23,072 bases of DNA from an uncultured Lachnospiraceae bacterium (GTDB lineage: Bacteria > Bacillota > Clostridia > Lachnospirales > Lachnospiraceae). The notes beneath the pieces were generated by a model, which saw only the letters and a list, made by a program, of their open reading frames with translations, ran no database searches and was not told where the DNA came from. The DNA lies in the NCBI GenBank assembly GCA_902764045.1, contig CACWUI010000022.1, forward strand, positions 1-23,072. The letters run 5' to 3'. A program made the translations under genes and the position numbers. Within the stretch, counting starts at the first letter, position 1, and each line of letters opens with the position of its first letter. Below, one piece after another: positions 8,310 through 16,031 of the stretch.

Positions 8310-8338
8310 TTGCAATGTTTTTATTCTTATAGTATATT
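8310..8338 (+). promoter_or_regulatory. Rightward sigma-A type promoter of a putative short RNA or long leader
   Basis: -35 TTGCAA (8310-8315), 17-bp spacer, -10 TATATT (8333-8338). Start is expected near 8345, about 305 nt upstream of the MecA-like start codon. A terminator-like hairpin at 8530-8565 and a second promoter at 8589-8617 lie between, so this promoter probably makes a separate RNA. It sits 9 bp from the divergent LtaS-type promoter. Confidence 0.6.
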
Positions 8339-8344
8339 ATCAAT

Positions 8345-8565
8345 GTTCGTTTCGGGTATACGATATTTAGGGACGATGATATTTACATTTTTCTCTGCAT
8401 ATCTCATATACCTTCTTTTTTTCTCATGATACTATTCCATTTATTATTTTTATAATTTTATCGTAAGCCTGAGACGGGCAAAGATTATCACAAAACAGCT
8501 TTTTGAACCCTTCAGTGCTGTTTTAAAGGAGACAGGTGGATTTTTTTATCTGTCTTCTTTTTTTG
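8345..8565 (+). ncRNA. Putative short RNA of about 215 nt (may encode a tiny hydrophobic peptide)
   Basis: The limits come from the promoter at 8310-8338 and the T-tailed hairpin at 8530-8565. Inside lies a second hairpin at 8492-8524 (AAAACAGC paired with GCTGTTTT, with a small TGAA/TTCA stem in its loop). A possible 17-codon frame at 8376-8429 (MIFTFFSAYLIYLLFFS) is very hydrophobic, but its AGGGA is only 2 nt from the ATG, too close for good initiation. It does not resemble any RNA family I know. Alternatives are an attenuated leader of the MecA-like gene or no function. Confidence 0.35.
8530..8565 (+). terminator. Hairpin with T tail, probable intrinsic terminator
   Basis: AGACAGGTGGA (8530-8540) pairs with TTTTATCTGTCT (8545-8555, including G-U pairs) around a four-T loop, giving an 11-bp stem. 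A T-rich tail of about ten bases follows (8555-8564). The lower six pairs are perfect; the upper part is weak. It lies directly before a GGGGACGG repeat and may belong to that element. Confidence 0.5.
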
Positions 8566-8597
8566 CGGTTTGAGGCAAAACCGTCCCCTTGTCACAA
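8565..8597. repeat. GGGGACGG-type REP-like repeat with small hairpin
   Basis: CGGTTT and AAACCG form a 6-bp stem (8566-8583) next to the minus-strand core GTGACAAGGGGACGGTTTTG. The core matches the units at 2776-2868. The plus-strand TTGTCA at its edge (8589-8594) is the -35 of the MecA-like promoter. Confidence 0.55.
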
Positions 8598-8617
8598 CCC
8601 TATTTCTGCAATATACT
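8589..8617 (+). promoter_or_regulatory. Promoter of the MecA-like gene
   Basis: -35 TTGTCA (8589-8594), 17-bp spacer, -10 TATACT (8612-8617); both hexamers are one mismatch from consensus. Transcription should start near 8624, giving a 26-nt leader. GGGAG at 8638-8642 lies 7 nt before the ATG at 8650. Confidence 0.75.
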
Positions 8618-8649
8618 GTAATACAAAGATCTTAAACGGGAGAATTATC

Positions 8650-9600
8650 ATGGATTACAACAGGCTTTCATCGGGACTGATAAAATGCGTGGTCACGGCA
8701 GACGAACTGCGTTCAAGAGGCATAGACCCCCTAAATTTTCTTGACAGGACAGATCTTGTACGGGAGCTTTATAACGAGATCCTGGAGCATTCGGTAAGCG
8801 TCTTCGGTACTCCTTCAAACCATCCCGTGATCCTTGAAGCCGTTCCCACTTATGATGTATTAAACATTATCATCTCCCTGGGAAATGAACCGAAAAAAGA
8901 TTCTTCCGATGAAGTCAAAGAAGAAAGAACCCAAACGCCCGATTTTTTGAAGCCCACAGAAGTTCCGGAAACTCCCGTACTCCTTCCCATTGACGAGCTT
9001 CAGGCCAGCGTGATATCAGACCTTATTTCCGCTGCGGAAAACGGAAATATCATCGAGCATTTAAAAAAATATCTGAATGAGGATTTCCTGGATTCCCTGG
9101 TGCACGCCCTTTCGGAAAGCGGACTGGAAAATCTGATAAATTCTTTCTTTTCGCCCCCGGGAGCAGATGAGGCAGAGACCTTTCTTACCGAGAACATGGC
9201 AGGTGAATCAAATGATACCGCAGCCCGCCTTGAGGGCTACATTGAACAACTGGGTCCCCAGGGTCCCGCACCTTCCTCTCCGGACAATAAAAAAAGCCAC
9301 AGACGCATCTGCGTCATGGCTGATTTCAGATCACTGGATGATGTGGAGCGGGCCGTAAGCCTTTCTACCCCGGATGGCTTTACGGGGGAGAGTTATTTAT
9401 TTAAAAAACAGAGCAATACATATACACTGGTGCTTTCCCAGGGGGATATGCCTGTTCAGGAATTCAGAAAAACAGCCGCACCTCTTATGAATTTCTTCAA
9501 GGGAAAGGAAGCCCCGGAGGCTGTGCTTTTTTCCCTGCTTGAGCATGAGACCCCTCTTATCTCAAAAAATGCGGTGGAGGCGTTGCTGGGAAAGGTTTAA
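8650..9600 (+). CDS. MecA-family adaptor protein (negative regulator of competence type)
   Basis: A 316-residue protein starting at the ATG behind GGGAG; longer upstream frames lack a ribosome-binding site. Residues 1-80 match the MecA N-terminal substrate-binding domain (GLIKCVVTADELRSRGID, then ELYNEILEHS). A long acidic, low-complexity linker follows (about 85-215). Residues 218-316 match the C-terminal domain that binds ClpC (VMADFRSLDDVERAV, SYLFKKQSNTYTLVLS and ISKNAVEAL). In Bacillus, MecA hands proteins such as ComK to ClpCP for degradation; the client here is unknown. The linker is longer than in B. subtilis MecA (218 aa total), as in clostridial members. Its TAA overlaps the TAA of the convergent methyltransferase gene by 4 bp. 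Confidence 0.85.
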   Translation: MDYNRLSSGLIKCVVTADELRSRGIDPLNFLDRTDLVRELYNEILEHSVSVFGTPSNHPVILEAVPTYDVLNIIISLGNEPKKDSSDEVKEERTQTPDFLKPTEVPETPVLLPIDELQASVISDLISAAENGNIIEHLKKYLNEDFLDSLVHALSESGLENLINSFFSPPGADEAETFLTENMAGESNDTAARLEGYIEQLGPQGPAPSSPDNKKSHRRICVMADFRSLDDVERAVSLSTPDGFTGESYLFKKQSNTYTLVLSQGDMPVQEFRKTAAPLMNFFKGKEAPEAVLFSLLEHETPLISKNAVEALLGKV

Positions 9601-10361
9601 CCCCTCTGGCGTTTTGCTTCAAAGCAGACTATGGTGGCGGCCATGGCGGCGTTAAGAGACTCCACCTGTCCTTCCATGGGAATCTTTATCCTTTCATCCG
9701 CCAGCACCATTATATCTTCCGACACCCCTGCGCTTTCATTTCCGATTATGAATGCGCTTTTTTTTGTGTAATCACATTCATAAAAATCCTTTGCATCCGC
9801 GGGAGTAGATGCATAAACCACGATACCTGCCTCTTTCGCATTTTTTATCTCGAAAGACATATCCCCGCAGTAAGAAAAAGGCATACGGTACAGTGATCCC
9901 ATGGTGGATCGTACTGTTTTGGGGTTATATATATCAGCCGTGTCACTGCTCATAATGATGCCGGCAACGCCTGCTGCCTCTGCCATCCTTACAATGGTTC
10001 CCAGATTTCCCGGATCCTGCAGCCTCTCAAGGAAAATAACCGGAGCATTTGTTTCTGTGGCAAGGATCTCCTCAGGAGTACAGGTCTTCTTTTTTACCAC
10101 CGCCATTATCCCCTGGGGAGTCACCGTATCGGATATTTTCCCAAACACCCCGGGAGCCACCTTTATTACCTCTGCCTCCGTCTCCGGTATCTTCCCCCGG
10201 TAATCTTCACTTATATATATTTCCTTTATCAGCTCCGGCGGGATCTCCGAAACTAAAACCTCCCCCTCGGACACAAAAAGAGACGCCTCATCCCTGAAGC
10301 GTTTTTTTGTCTTTAGCTTTATGATGTCTTTTATCTTTGCATTATCCGTCGAACTGATCAT
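9597..10361 (-). CDS. TrmH/SpoU-family RNA 2'-O-methyltransferase
   Basis: A 254-residue SPOUT-fold enzyme. The N-terminal substrate-binding part is followed by the three knot motifs: LQDPGNLGTIVRMAEAAGV, IIGNESAGVS and IPMEGQVESLNAAMAATI. It should transfer methyl from S-adenosylmethionine to a ribose 2'-OH in rRNA or tRNA; the exact nucleotide cannot be read from the sequence. The start ATG directly follows the ywlG stop codon (TAA ATG), so it is the last gene of the mtnN-to-trmH operon. The stop overlaps that of the convergent MecA-like gene, leaving no room for a separate terminator. Confidence 0.92.
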   Translation of the reverse strand: MISSTDNAKIKDIIKLKTKKRFRDEASLFVSEGEVLVSEIPPELIKEIYISEDYRGKIPETEAEVIKVAPGVFGKISDTVTPQGIMAVVKKKTCTPEEILATETNAPVIFLERLQDPGNLGTIVRMAEAAGVAGIIMSSDTADIYNPKTVRSTMGSLYRMPFSYCGDMSFEIKNAKEAGIVVYASTPADAKDFYECDYTKKSAFIIGNESAGVSEDIMVLADERIKIPMEGQVESLNAAMAATIVCFEAKRQRG

Positions 10362-10925
10362 TTATCCCAGATCCTTATCATACTGCGCTCTTTCACCGCC
10401 GATATATTTGGCCCTGGTCCTGGCGCACACCAGATGCGCCTTTCCAATGTTTGAGATCTCAAGTCTTACTGGAACCGCTACATTTTTCAAATGCATACCT
10501 ATAAGGGTATCCCCTATATCCATACCTGCTGCTGCCTGTGATCTCAGACCCTCAACCGCCCGAGGGCTTTTCATTGCATTAAATGCCGCCGTGGCAAATG
10601 AACCACCGGCTTTTAAGGCAGGCACCACATTTACACGCTCAAGACCGTAGTACATGGCACACTCCTCTTCAACTATAAGCGCACGGTTCAGATGCTCGCA
10701 GCACTGGGCGGCAATAAAAATCCCTTCCCCTCCGGCCACCATGTTTAACGCATCAAACACCGTCTCACCGACTTCGGCGCTTGACGTGGAACCTATCCGT
10801 TCTCCGCAGATCTCACTGGAAGAGCAGCCCACAACAAGGATATCTCCCTTCTTTAATCCTGCCGTCTTTATCAGCTCCTCCGCGGCTTTTACGGTCTCGC
10901 CCCTTATCTCCTCCAAAAAATCCAT
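10362..10925 (-). CDS. ywlG: UPF0340 / TIGR01440 family protein, YwlG
   Basis: A 187-residue cytosolic protein of unknown function. The start at 10925 (MDFLEEIRGE) is preferred because AGGAG lies 8 nt upstream; an in-frame ATG at 10952 would overlap the upstream gene and has no usable ribosome-binding site. Family marks are VVGCSSSEICGERIGSTSS, FIAAQCCEHLNRALIVE and the glycine/alanine-rich VPALKAGGSFATAAF. In Bacillus ywlG lies beside rpiB (ywlF); here it is about 7 kb away in another operon. It is the fifth gene of the leftward operon. Confidence 0.92.
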   Translation of the reverse strand: MDFLEEIRGETVKAAEELIKTAGLKKGDILVVGCSSSEICGERIGSTSSAEVGETVFDALNMVAGGEGIFIAAQCCEHLNRALIVEEECAMYYGLERVNVVPALKAGGSFATAAFNAMKSPRAVEGLRSQAAAGMDIGDTLIGMHLKNVAVPVRLEISNIGKAHLVCARTRAKYIGGERAQYDKDLG

Positions 10926-10942
10926 ACCCTTTTCTCCTCTGC

Positions 10943-12079
10943 TTAAAAGCATTCCTCGTCAAATAAAAGATCCTCAAACAGCTGCTGCATATTGTCCTCG
11001 GAATATTCCACCTCCCCGGAAAAAACCTTTGCCGTGGAGATCCTGTCTTTAAGCTTAAAACTCTTATTATTCTTTAACCACCGGGTAATATCATACAGCT
11101 TCAAAAAAGCATAGAAGGAAACTATCATCTTCCCCTTCAGTAATACATCCCTGTCATAAACCGCCTTTGCAAAATATCTGAATATGATATAGCGCATAAA
11201 CCTTTTGTAATCATCATAGCGCCCGTTATCATACATGTACAGATCAAACTCTTTTAAAAACTCCCCTGCCCTGCTTCGAAGCCCTTCATCCTGAAGCCTT
11301 TTCCCAATGCTCTCCAGCACCTCTTCAAAGCTTTTTCTTATATCCGGCAGCTCGCTAAAGGCCGTAAACACCGCATCCGCCCGTTCCAGCGCTTCTTCAG
11401 GCGTTACTGATAGTCTGTTTATACTCTCCCATGAATGATCTTTCTCAAAACCATCAAGCGATGCCAATGCTTTTTCCTTTTCCCCGTCTTCCGAAAGATC
11501 ATCAAGGATATCCTGAAACCTCTCACAGACTTCGCTTAAGGTCTTTACCAGGGAGTCGTTGTTGGTATCAGGTATCAGGGTAATGTTTACAAGTATCTCC
11601 CTCATTCGGAAAATAACATCAGCCACATCCTGATCAAACTCGGATCCCTGAAACTCCGTTTCATCCGTACTCTCTTCAATAGTTACGGAATCATCCTCAC
11701 AGGTAAAGATAAGCCTTACAGCCTCCTCACAGGACAACCCCAGCCCGCTCTCCTTCAAGTTTCCGAAGTACTCCGAAAACCTTGGGAACTTCCTGCAGAC
11801 ATTTGCCTGATACTCTTCACCAAATTCTTTATAAAGACTGCAAAGACCATTCTCATCAAGCCATTCGCAGCCGCCCCGCCTTACTTTAAAAACGGGGATC
11901 TCATCCTTTATAAGAACCCTCTCCAAAAGCCTTTCCTTTTTTTCCTCAGGGGCAGCCTCGAAGCGCGCAAGAGTGTCCTCGTCTATCTCAATATCCCATT
12001 TGCCACGGCAGCAGTTGTCCCGGCATTTGTCTGCCGTACAGACAAAATCTTTATAATATTTCGGAAATCTGTGGATCAT
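10943..12079 (-). CDS. FliB-like flagellin lysine-N-methylase family protein
   Basis: A 378-residue protein with an N-terminal cysteine cluster C14-x4-C19-x3-C23-C24, followed by GGCEWLDENGLC and the NVCRKFPR motif. This is the arrangement seen in FliB and related YkgJ-type CxxCxxCC proteins, which are thought to bind an iron-sulfur cluster or zinc. FliB methylates lysines of flagellin in Salmonella. The C-terminal 250 residues are helical and acidic with no motif I recognise. No flagellar gene is in the window, so the flagellin target is an inference. It lies 1 bp after murI and 17 bp before ywlG, inside the operon. Confidence 0.82.
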   Translation of the reverse strand: MIHRFPKYYKDFVCTADKCRDNCCRGKWDIEIDEDTLARFEAAPEEKKERLLERVLIKDEIPVFKVRRGGCEWLDENGLCSLYKEFGEEYQANVCRKFPRFSEYFGNLKESGLGLSCEEAVRLIFTCEDDSVTIEESTDETEFQGSEFDQDVADVIFRMREILVNITLIPDTNNDSLVKTLSEVCERFQDILDDLSEDGEKEKALASLDGFEKDHSWESINRLSVTPEEALERADAVFTAFSELPDIRKSFEEVLESIGKRLQDEGLRSRAGEFLKEFDLYMYDNGRYDDYKRFMRYIIFRYFAKAVYDRDVLLKGKMIVSFYAFLKLYDITRWLKNNKSFKLKDRISTAKVFSGEVEYSEDNMQQLFEDLLFDEECF

Positions 12080-12080
12080 A

Positions 12081-12875
12081 TCAGTTCAGCTCCCGCCATC
12101 TTTTGCAAAGCTTATCTATTTTTTCCAGTTCTTTTTTATCCGTGACAACTCTTCCGGACTCTACATATATCACCTTTTCCTCATGGGGCGAAGAGTCAGC
12201 CTTCGTGGCAAGAAGCCCCTCCTCTTCCATACGGGTCTTCAGATAGGCCGCGGACCCGGTGCTGCCGTCGATGATCTCTGTATCCGGCATAACTATCCTG
12301 AAACTGTCCTTAAAGAAGTTAAAATGTGTACAGCCCAGGACCAACACCCCGTAATCCTCAGGGTTATAATCTTTAAGCGCATCATGCAGATAAGGAACTA
12401 TTATATCCGTATCAAATATCCCTTTTTCCGCAAAGTTTACCAGTTCGGATAATGCCGCCTTATCAACAATATTGTCCTTATCATAGGTCTCTATGAGTTT
12501 TTTAAGCTTCTCACCCTGCACGGTAATGGGTGTAGCGATAACAAGAACCCTTTTACCCTTGGAAAAATGCAGCACCGCCGGCTTTACCGCAGGCTCTATG
12601 CCGATGATAGGCAGAAAATCGTACTTTTTTCTTAAAAAATCCACTCCTGCGCTGGTGGCGGTATTGCAGGCTATAACTATGGCCTTACAGCCTTCATCCA
12701 CCATATAGCCCACGGCAGAGTCCACGTAATCCACTATCTGCTCCCTGGTCTTTTCGCCGTAGGGAACGTGATCCACATCCGCATAATATAAAAAATTCTC
12801 CTCCGGCAAAATATCCAGCGCCCTGTTAAGCACGGTCAGACCGCCAAGGCCGGAATCAAAAACTCCAACTCTCAT
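12081..12875 (-). CDS. murI: Glutamate racemase
   Basis: A 264-residue enzyme making D-glutamate for peptidoglycan. The two catalytic cysteines are C70 in ACNTAT and C182 in LGCTHF, with H184 beside the second; D7 in VFDSGLGG, YADVDHVPYG and EPAVKPA are also intact. Its ATG overlaps the stop of the broken pgi gene (ATGA). If translation of murI depends on ribosomes finishing pgi, the pgi frameshifts could lower murI expression unless ribosomes start again at the internal ATG of pgi at 13402. Confidence 0.96.
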   Translation of the reverse strand: MRVGVFDSGLGGLTVLNRALDILPEENFLYYADVDHVPYGEKTREQIVDYVDSAVGYMVDEGCKAIVIACNTATSAGVDFLRKKYDFLPIIGIEPAVKPAVLHFSKGKRVLVIATPITVQGEKLKKLIETYDKDNIVDKAALSELVNFAEKGIFDTDIIVPYLHDALKDYNPEDYGVLVLGCTHFNFFKDSFRIVMPDTEIIDGSTGSAAYLKTRMEEEGLLATKADSSPHEEKVIYVESGRVVTDKKELEKIDKLCKRWRELN

Positions 12876-14134
12876 TTTTTCTCCAACAAACTGAACATGT
12901 TTTTCTTATACTGCTCAACCCCCGGCTGGTCAAAGGGATTTACTCCCATCATGTATCCGCTTACGCCGCAGGCAAACTCAAAAAAGTAAAAAAGCCCGCC
13001 CAGACAATGCTCGTTTTTCCTGCCGTAGCTGATAAGGATATTGGGAGTTCCGCCTTGAAGATGTGCCCCGGCCGTTCCTCTTGCCGCGCATCTGTTTACA
13101 TGGGAAAGGGGCTTCCCGGATAAATAATTAAGCCGGTCAAAGTCCTCTTTCTCCTCACTGATGATCAGGTTGTTGTTGGAATTTTCCGTGTATAACACGG
13201 TCTCAAACACTATCCTTTTACCCTCCTGGACATACTGGCCTATAGAATGAAGATCCGTGGAGTATGTCACGCAGGCGGGAAACAGGCCTTTGCCGTCCTT
13301 TCCTTCCGACTCTCCGAAAAGTTGTCTCCACCAGCCGGAAAATGACTGAATGGAAGGGTTGAAAATGCAGAGTATTTCGATCTCCTTGCCTTTTTCTGAC
13401 ATAAGCGAAGGGCGGGATTGGTATCAAAGCCTTCGCCTTTGCATCGCTCTCTCATGGCGGCCGCTCCTTTAAGAACCTCCTCCACATCCGCGCCTGTTAC
13501 GGCAATGGGAAGAAGCCCCACGGAGGAAAGCACGGAAAATCTTCCGCCTATATCATCCGGCACCGTAAAGGTCTCGTAACCGAACCTGTCCGCCATTTCC
13601 TTAAGCACTCCCTTTTCCTTATCGGTAGTGGCGTATATCCTTTTTGCTGCAGCCTCTTTGCCGTATTTTTTCTCAAGCAGTTCCCTGAATACCCTGAAGG
13701 CAATGGCCGGCTCTAAAGTAGTTCCCGACTTTGATATGACATTTACACTGAAATCCCTGTCACCAATTTTTTCAATAGTGTCAGTTATACTGTCTGTACT
13801 GAAAGAATTTCCCGCAAACAGGATCTCCGGAGCTTCTCTTTTGGCTCCTCTGGCAAGGAAGTCCACCGCGGCCTTTGCTCCCAGGTATGATCCCCCGATG
13901 CCTATGACCACAAGAACTTCTGACTCCGACCTTATCTTTTCCGCAGTTTTTTTTTATTTTTTCCTGCTCCTGCCTGTCATAGTCCACGGGAAGATCCACC
14001 CAGCCGAGAAAATCTCTGCCGGCCCCCGTTCCTTCGGTCAGGGTCTTTGAGGCCTCAAGCGCCTTTTCCTTTAATGTGCACAGATCCTCTTCGCTTATTC
14101 CCGTATTTGAAAGATCGATCTTAATATCAGACAT
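12872..14134 (-). pseudogene. pgi: Glucose-6-phosphate isomerase, broken by two frame changes
   Basis: Three frames in order make up one glucose-6-phosphate isomerase of about 420 residues. Frame one (14134 to about 13950) gives MSDIKIDLSN to FLGWVDLPVDYDRQEQEKIKK. At an A9 run (T9 on the plus strand, 13947-13955) the frame must lose one A to continue as TAEKIRSESEVLVVIGIGGSYLGA. Frame two runs to NPALR. Near 13403-13406 it jumps to MSEKGKEIEIL in frame three; compared with the family, about seven or eight residues (usually like YAAIRNAL) are missing, so an out-of-frame deletion of roughly 22 nt is inferred. Downstream GESEGK, TDLHSIGQY and NPFDQPGVEQYK are intact. RBS AAGGTGA precedes the start by 6 nt. 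It would have been the second gene of the mtnN operon. The first change could be an assembly error; the second cannot be a single-base error. Confidence 0.85.
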
Positions 14135-14150
14135 ATTTTCACCTTATAAA

Positions 14151-14852
14151 TCAATTATCTGTCGTTATCCTGCAAAACTCTTTTATTATCTTTACGGAAT
14201 TTGCTATGGCCTTTTTTTCAAATTCCGGATAATCCATGGAAGCGCTGTCGTCAGCCTTATCCGAAATGGTTCTGATGACAGCAAATGGAACACCGTTCAG
14301 ATATGCGGTCTGGGCAATGGCTGCTCCCTCCATCTCCGTACATTTCCCTTTAAAGCATTCTATTATATATCTCTTTTTTTCCGGGTCAGAAATAAACTGG
14401 TCACCGCTGACTATCCGTCCTTTGTGGATACCTATTTCCGGCACCGCTGTTTTGCAGGCCTCTAAGGCTTTTTCTACCATACCTGCATCTGCCTTAAAGG
14501 AAAGGGTCTCCATCCTGGGTATCTGACCCTTGGGATAACCGAAGCCCGTGGCGTCCATGTCATGATGAAGCAGATCCTCGGAAACGACCACGTCCGTTAT
14601 GTCAATGTCCGCATCAAGAGAACCTGCGATACCCGTGTTTATGATCCGGTCCGCGCCGAAATCATCGATAAGGATCTGGGTGCATACGGCGGCATTTACT
14701 TTACCTATGCCACAGCGCACAATGACCACCTCACAGCCCTCCAGCTTTCCACAAAAAAACTCCATTCCTGCTTTGAGTTTGGTGCTTTCCACATCCATGG
14801 CTTCCACCAGCTCCTGAACCTCTTCCTGCATTGCTCCGATTATTCCTGTCAT
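14151..14852 (-). CDS. mtnN: 5'-methylthioadenosine/S-adenosylhomocysteine nucleosidase
   Basis: A 233-residue enzyme that removes adenine from methylthioadenosine and S-adenosylhomocysteine, in the S-adenosylmethionine recycling path. GIIGAMQEEV at the start holds the catalytic glutamate, MEGAAIAQ the substrate-binding glutamate and ISDKAD the catalytic aspartate; INTGIAGSL and VVSEDLLHHDMDATGFGYPKGQ also fit. GGAGAAAAGG lies directly before the ATG at 14852. It is first in the leftward operon and ends 16 bp before pgi. Its promoter is at 14885-14913. Confidence 0.96.
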   Translation of the reverse strand: MTGIIGAMQEEVQELVEAMDVESTKLKAGMEFFCGKLEGCEVVIVRCGIGKVNAAVCTQILIDDFGADRIINTGIAGSLDADIDITDVVVSEDLLHHDMDATGFGYPKGQIPRMETLSFKADAGMVEKALEACKTAVPEIGIHKGRIVSGDQFISDPEKKRYIIECFKGKCTEMEGAAIAQTAYLNGVPFAVIRTISDKADDSASMDYPEFEKKAIANSVKIIKEFCRITTDN

Positions 14853-14884
14853 ACCCTTTTCTCCGTAAAAACATTATTTTATCA

Positions 14885-14913
14885 ATTTTATCAAAGCCGT
14901 ACTTTTATTTCAA
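14885..14913 (-). promoter_or_regulatory. Promoter of the mtnN-to-trmH operon
   Basis: Read leftward: -35 TTGAAA (14913-14908), 17-bp spacer, -10 TAAAAT (14890-14885). Start is expected near 14878, giving a leader of about 26 nt before the mtnN ATG. It is divergent with the murG promoter, and the two share about 50 bp. Confidence 0.72.
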
Positions 14914-14923
14914 TTATCAGCAT

Positions 14924-14931
14924 GATAAAAT
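14924..14931 (+). promoter_or_regulatory. Extended -10 promoter of murG
   Basis: TGATAAAAT (14923-14931) is an extended -10 element (TGn then TAAAAT). The -35 at the matching distance is poor (TTTTAT). Start is expected near 14938. GGAGGA at 14942-14947 is the murG ribosome-binding site, 8 nt before its ATG. Confidence 0.5.
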
Positions 14932-14954
14932 CATCATATTCGGAGGAATTTTTT

Positions 14955-16031
14955 ATGAACGATCAGAGAAAACGCCGTATCGTCATGACCGGAGGCGGAA
15001 CAGCGGGACATGTGATGCCCAATATCGCCCTGCTGCCGGAACTGCGGCTTGAAGATTACCTTATAGCCTATATCGGCTCAAAGGATGGAATAGAAAAGGA
15101 ACTCATAAGAAAGCAGCACATAAGATACTATGAGATCTCATCAGGTAAGTTCAGACGCTATATGAGCGCAAAGAACATTACCGATCCTTTTCGTGTGATC
15201 AAGGGATATAACGAGGCCAAGAAAATATTGCGAAAACTTAAGCCCGATGTGGTATTTTCCAAAGGTGGCTTTGTTTCCGTCCCTGTTGTTGTGGCAGCAG
15301 GACATCTGGGGATCCCCGTTATCATCCATGAGTCCGACATCACACCCGGTCTTGCAAATAAGATCGCAATGCGTCACGCATCGGTCATCTGCTGCACATT
15401 TCCCGAGACCATAAAGTATGTAAAAGAGGAAAAGGCTGTTCTTACCGGGACCCCCATAAGGACCGAGCTTCTGGCGGGAAGCGCGGCTATCGGTCACCGC
15501 TTCACGGGGCTTACAGGGAGCAACAAGCCTGTGATACTTGTTACCGGAGGCAGCACCGGAGCCAAGAACTTAAACGAGGCTTTATGGAGCATTCTGCCGG
15601 ATCTTTTAAAGGCTTTTAACGTAGTCCATCTTACCGGTCGCGGAAAAAACGACGAAAGGTATGACAATATCAAAGGCTATGTACAGGTAGAATATGCAGA
15701 TGATGAGATGAAGGATCTTCTTGCCATGGCGGACATGGTCATCTCAAGAGCCGGTTCAAACACTATATTCGAGTTACTGACACTGCACAAGCCTAATCTC
15801 CTTATCCCCCTTCCTGCAAGCGCCAGCAGGGGAGACCAGATACTGAATGCCGAATCCTTTAAAAACAGCGGTTATTCCGAAGTTCTTTTGGAAGAAGACC
15901 TTACTCCACGGTCCTTCCTTCATGCCATAAATAACCTTTATCTGAATAAAGAGTCCTATATAGCTAAAATGGAAAAAAGCCCGCTGAACAACGCCATACA
16001 GAAAATAGTAGATATTATCGATTCCGTTTGA
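14955..16031 (+). CDS. murG: UDP-GlcNAc: undecaprenyl-PP-MurNAc-pentapeptide GlcNAc transferase
   Basis: A 358-residue GT28-family enzyme that adds GlcNAc to lipid I to make lipid II on the inner membrane face. The start at 14955 is set by GGAGG 8 nt upstream; the frame is open further upstream but that part overlaps mtnN on the other strand. Motifs: VMTGGGTAGHVMPN at 10-23 (first glycine loop), FSKGGFVSVPVVVAA, IHESDITPGLANK, VTGGSTGAKNLNEAL (second glycine loop) and SRAGSNTIFELL with PLPASASRGDQ for UDP-GlcNAc binding. Length is standard. It is not in a division/cell-wall cluster here; its neighbours are mtnN (divergent) and perR (76 bp downstream). Confidence 0.94.
   Translation: MNDQRKRRIVMTGGGTAGHVMPNIALLPELRLEDYLIAYIGSKDGIEKELIRKQHIRYYEISSGKFRRYMSAKNITDPFRVIKGYNEAKKILRKLKPDVVFSKGGFVSVPVVVAAGHLGIPVIIHESDITPGLANKIAMRHASVICCTFPETIKYVKEEKAVLTGTPIRTELLAGSAAIGHRFTGLTGSNKPVILVTGGSTGAKNLNEALWSILPDLLKAFNVVHLTGRGKNDERYDNIKGYVQVEYADDEMKDLLAMADMVISRAGSNTIFELLTLHKPNLLIPLPASASRGDQILNAESFKNSGYSEVLLEEDLTPRSFLHAINNLYLNKESYIAKMEKSPLNNAIQKIVDIIDSV

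Noticed and set aside
13940..13960. Programmed -1 frameshift at A AAA AAC in pgi
   Set aside because: The slippery heptamer is present in the zero frame, but a -1 shift leads quickly to TAA; the needed change is +1 (or loss of one A), so this mechanism does not repair the gene.
14562..14954. N-terminal extension of murG by 131 codons
   Set aside because: It is antisense to mtnN; the ATG at 14955 has GGAGG 8 nt upstream and gives the standard MurG length and N-terminus.
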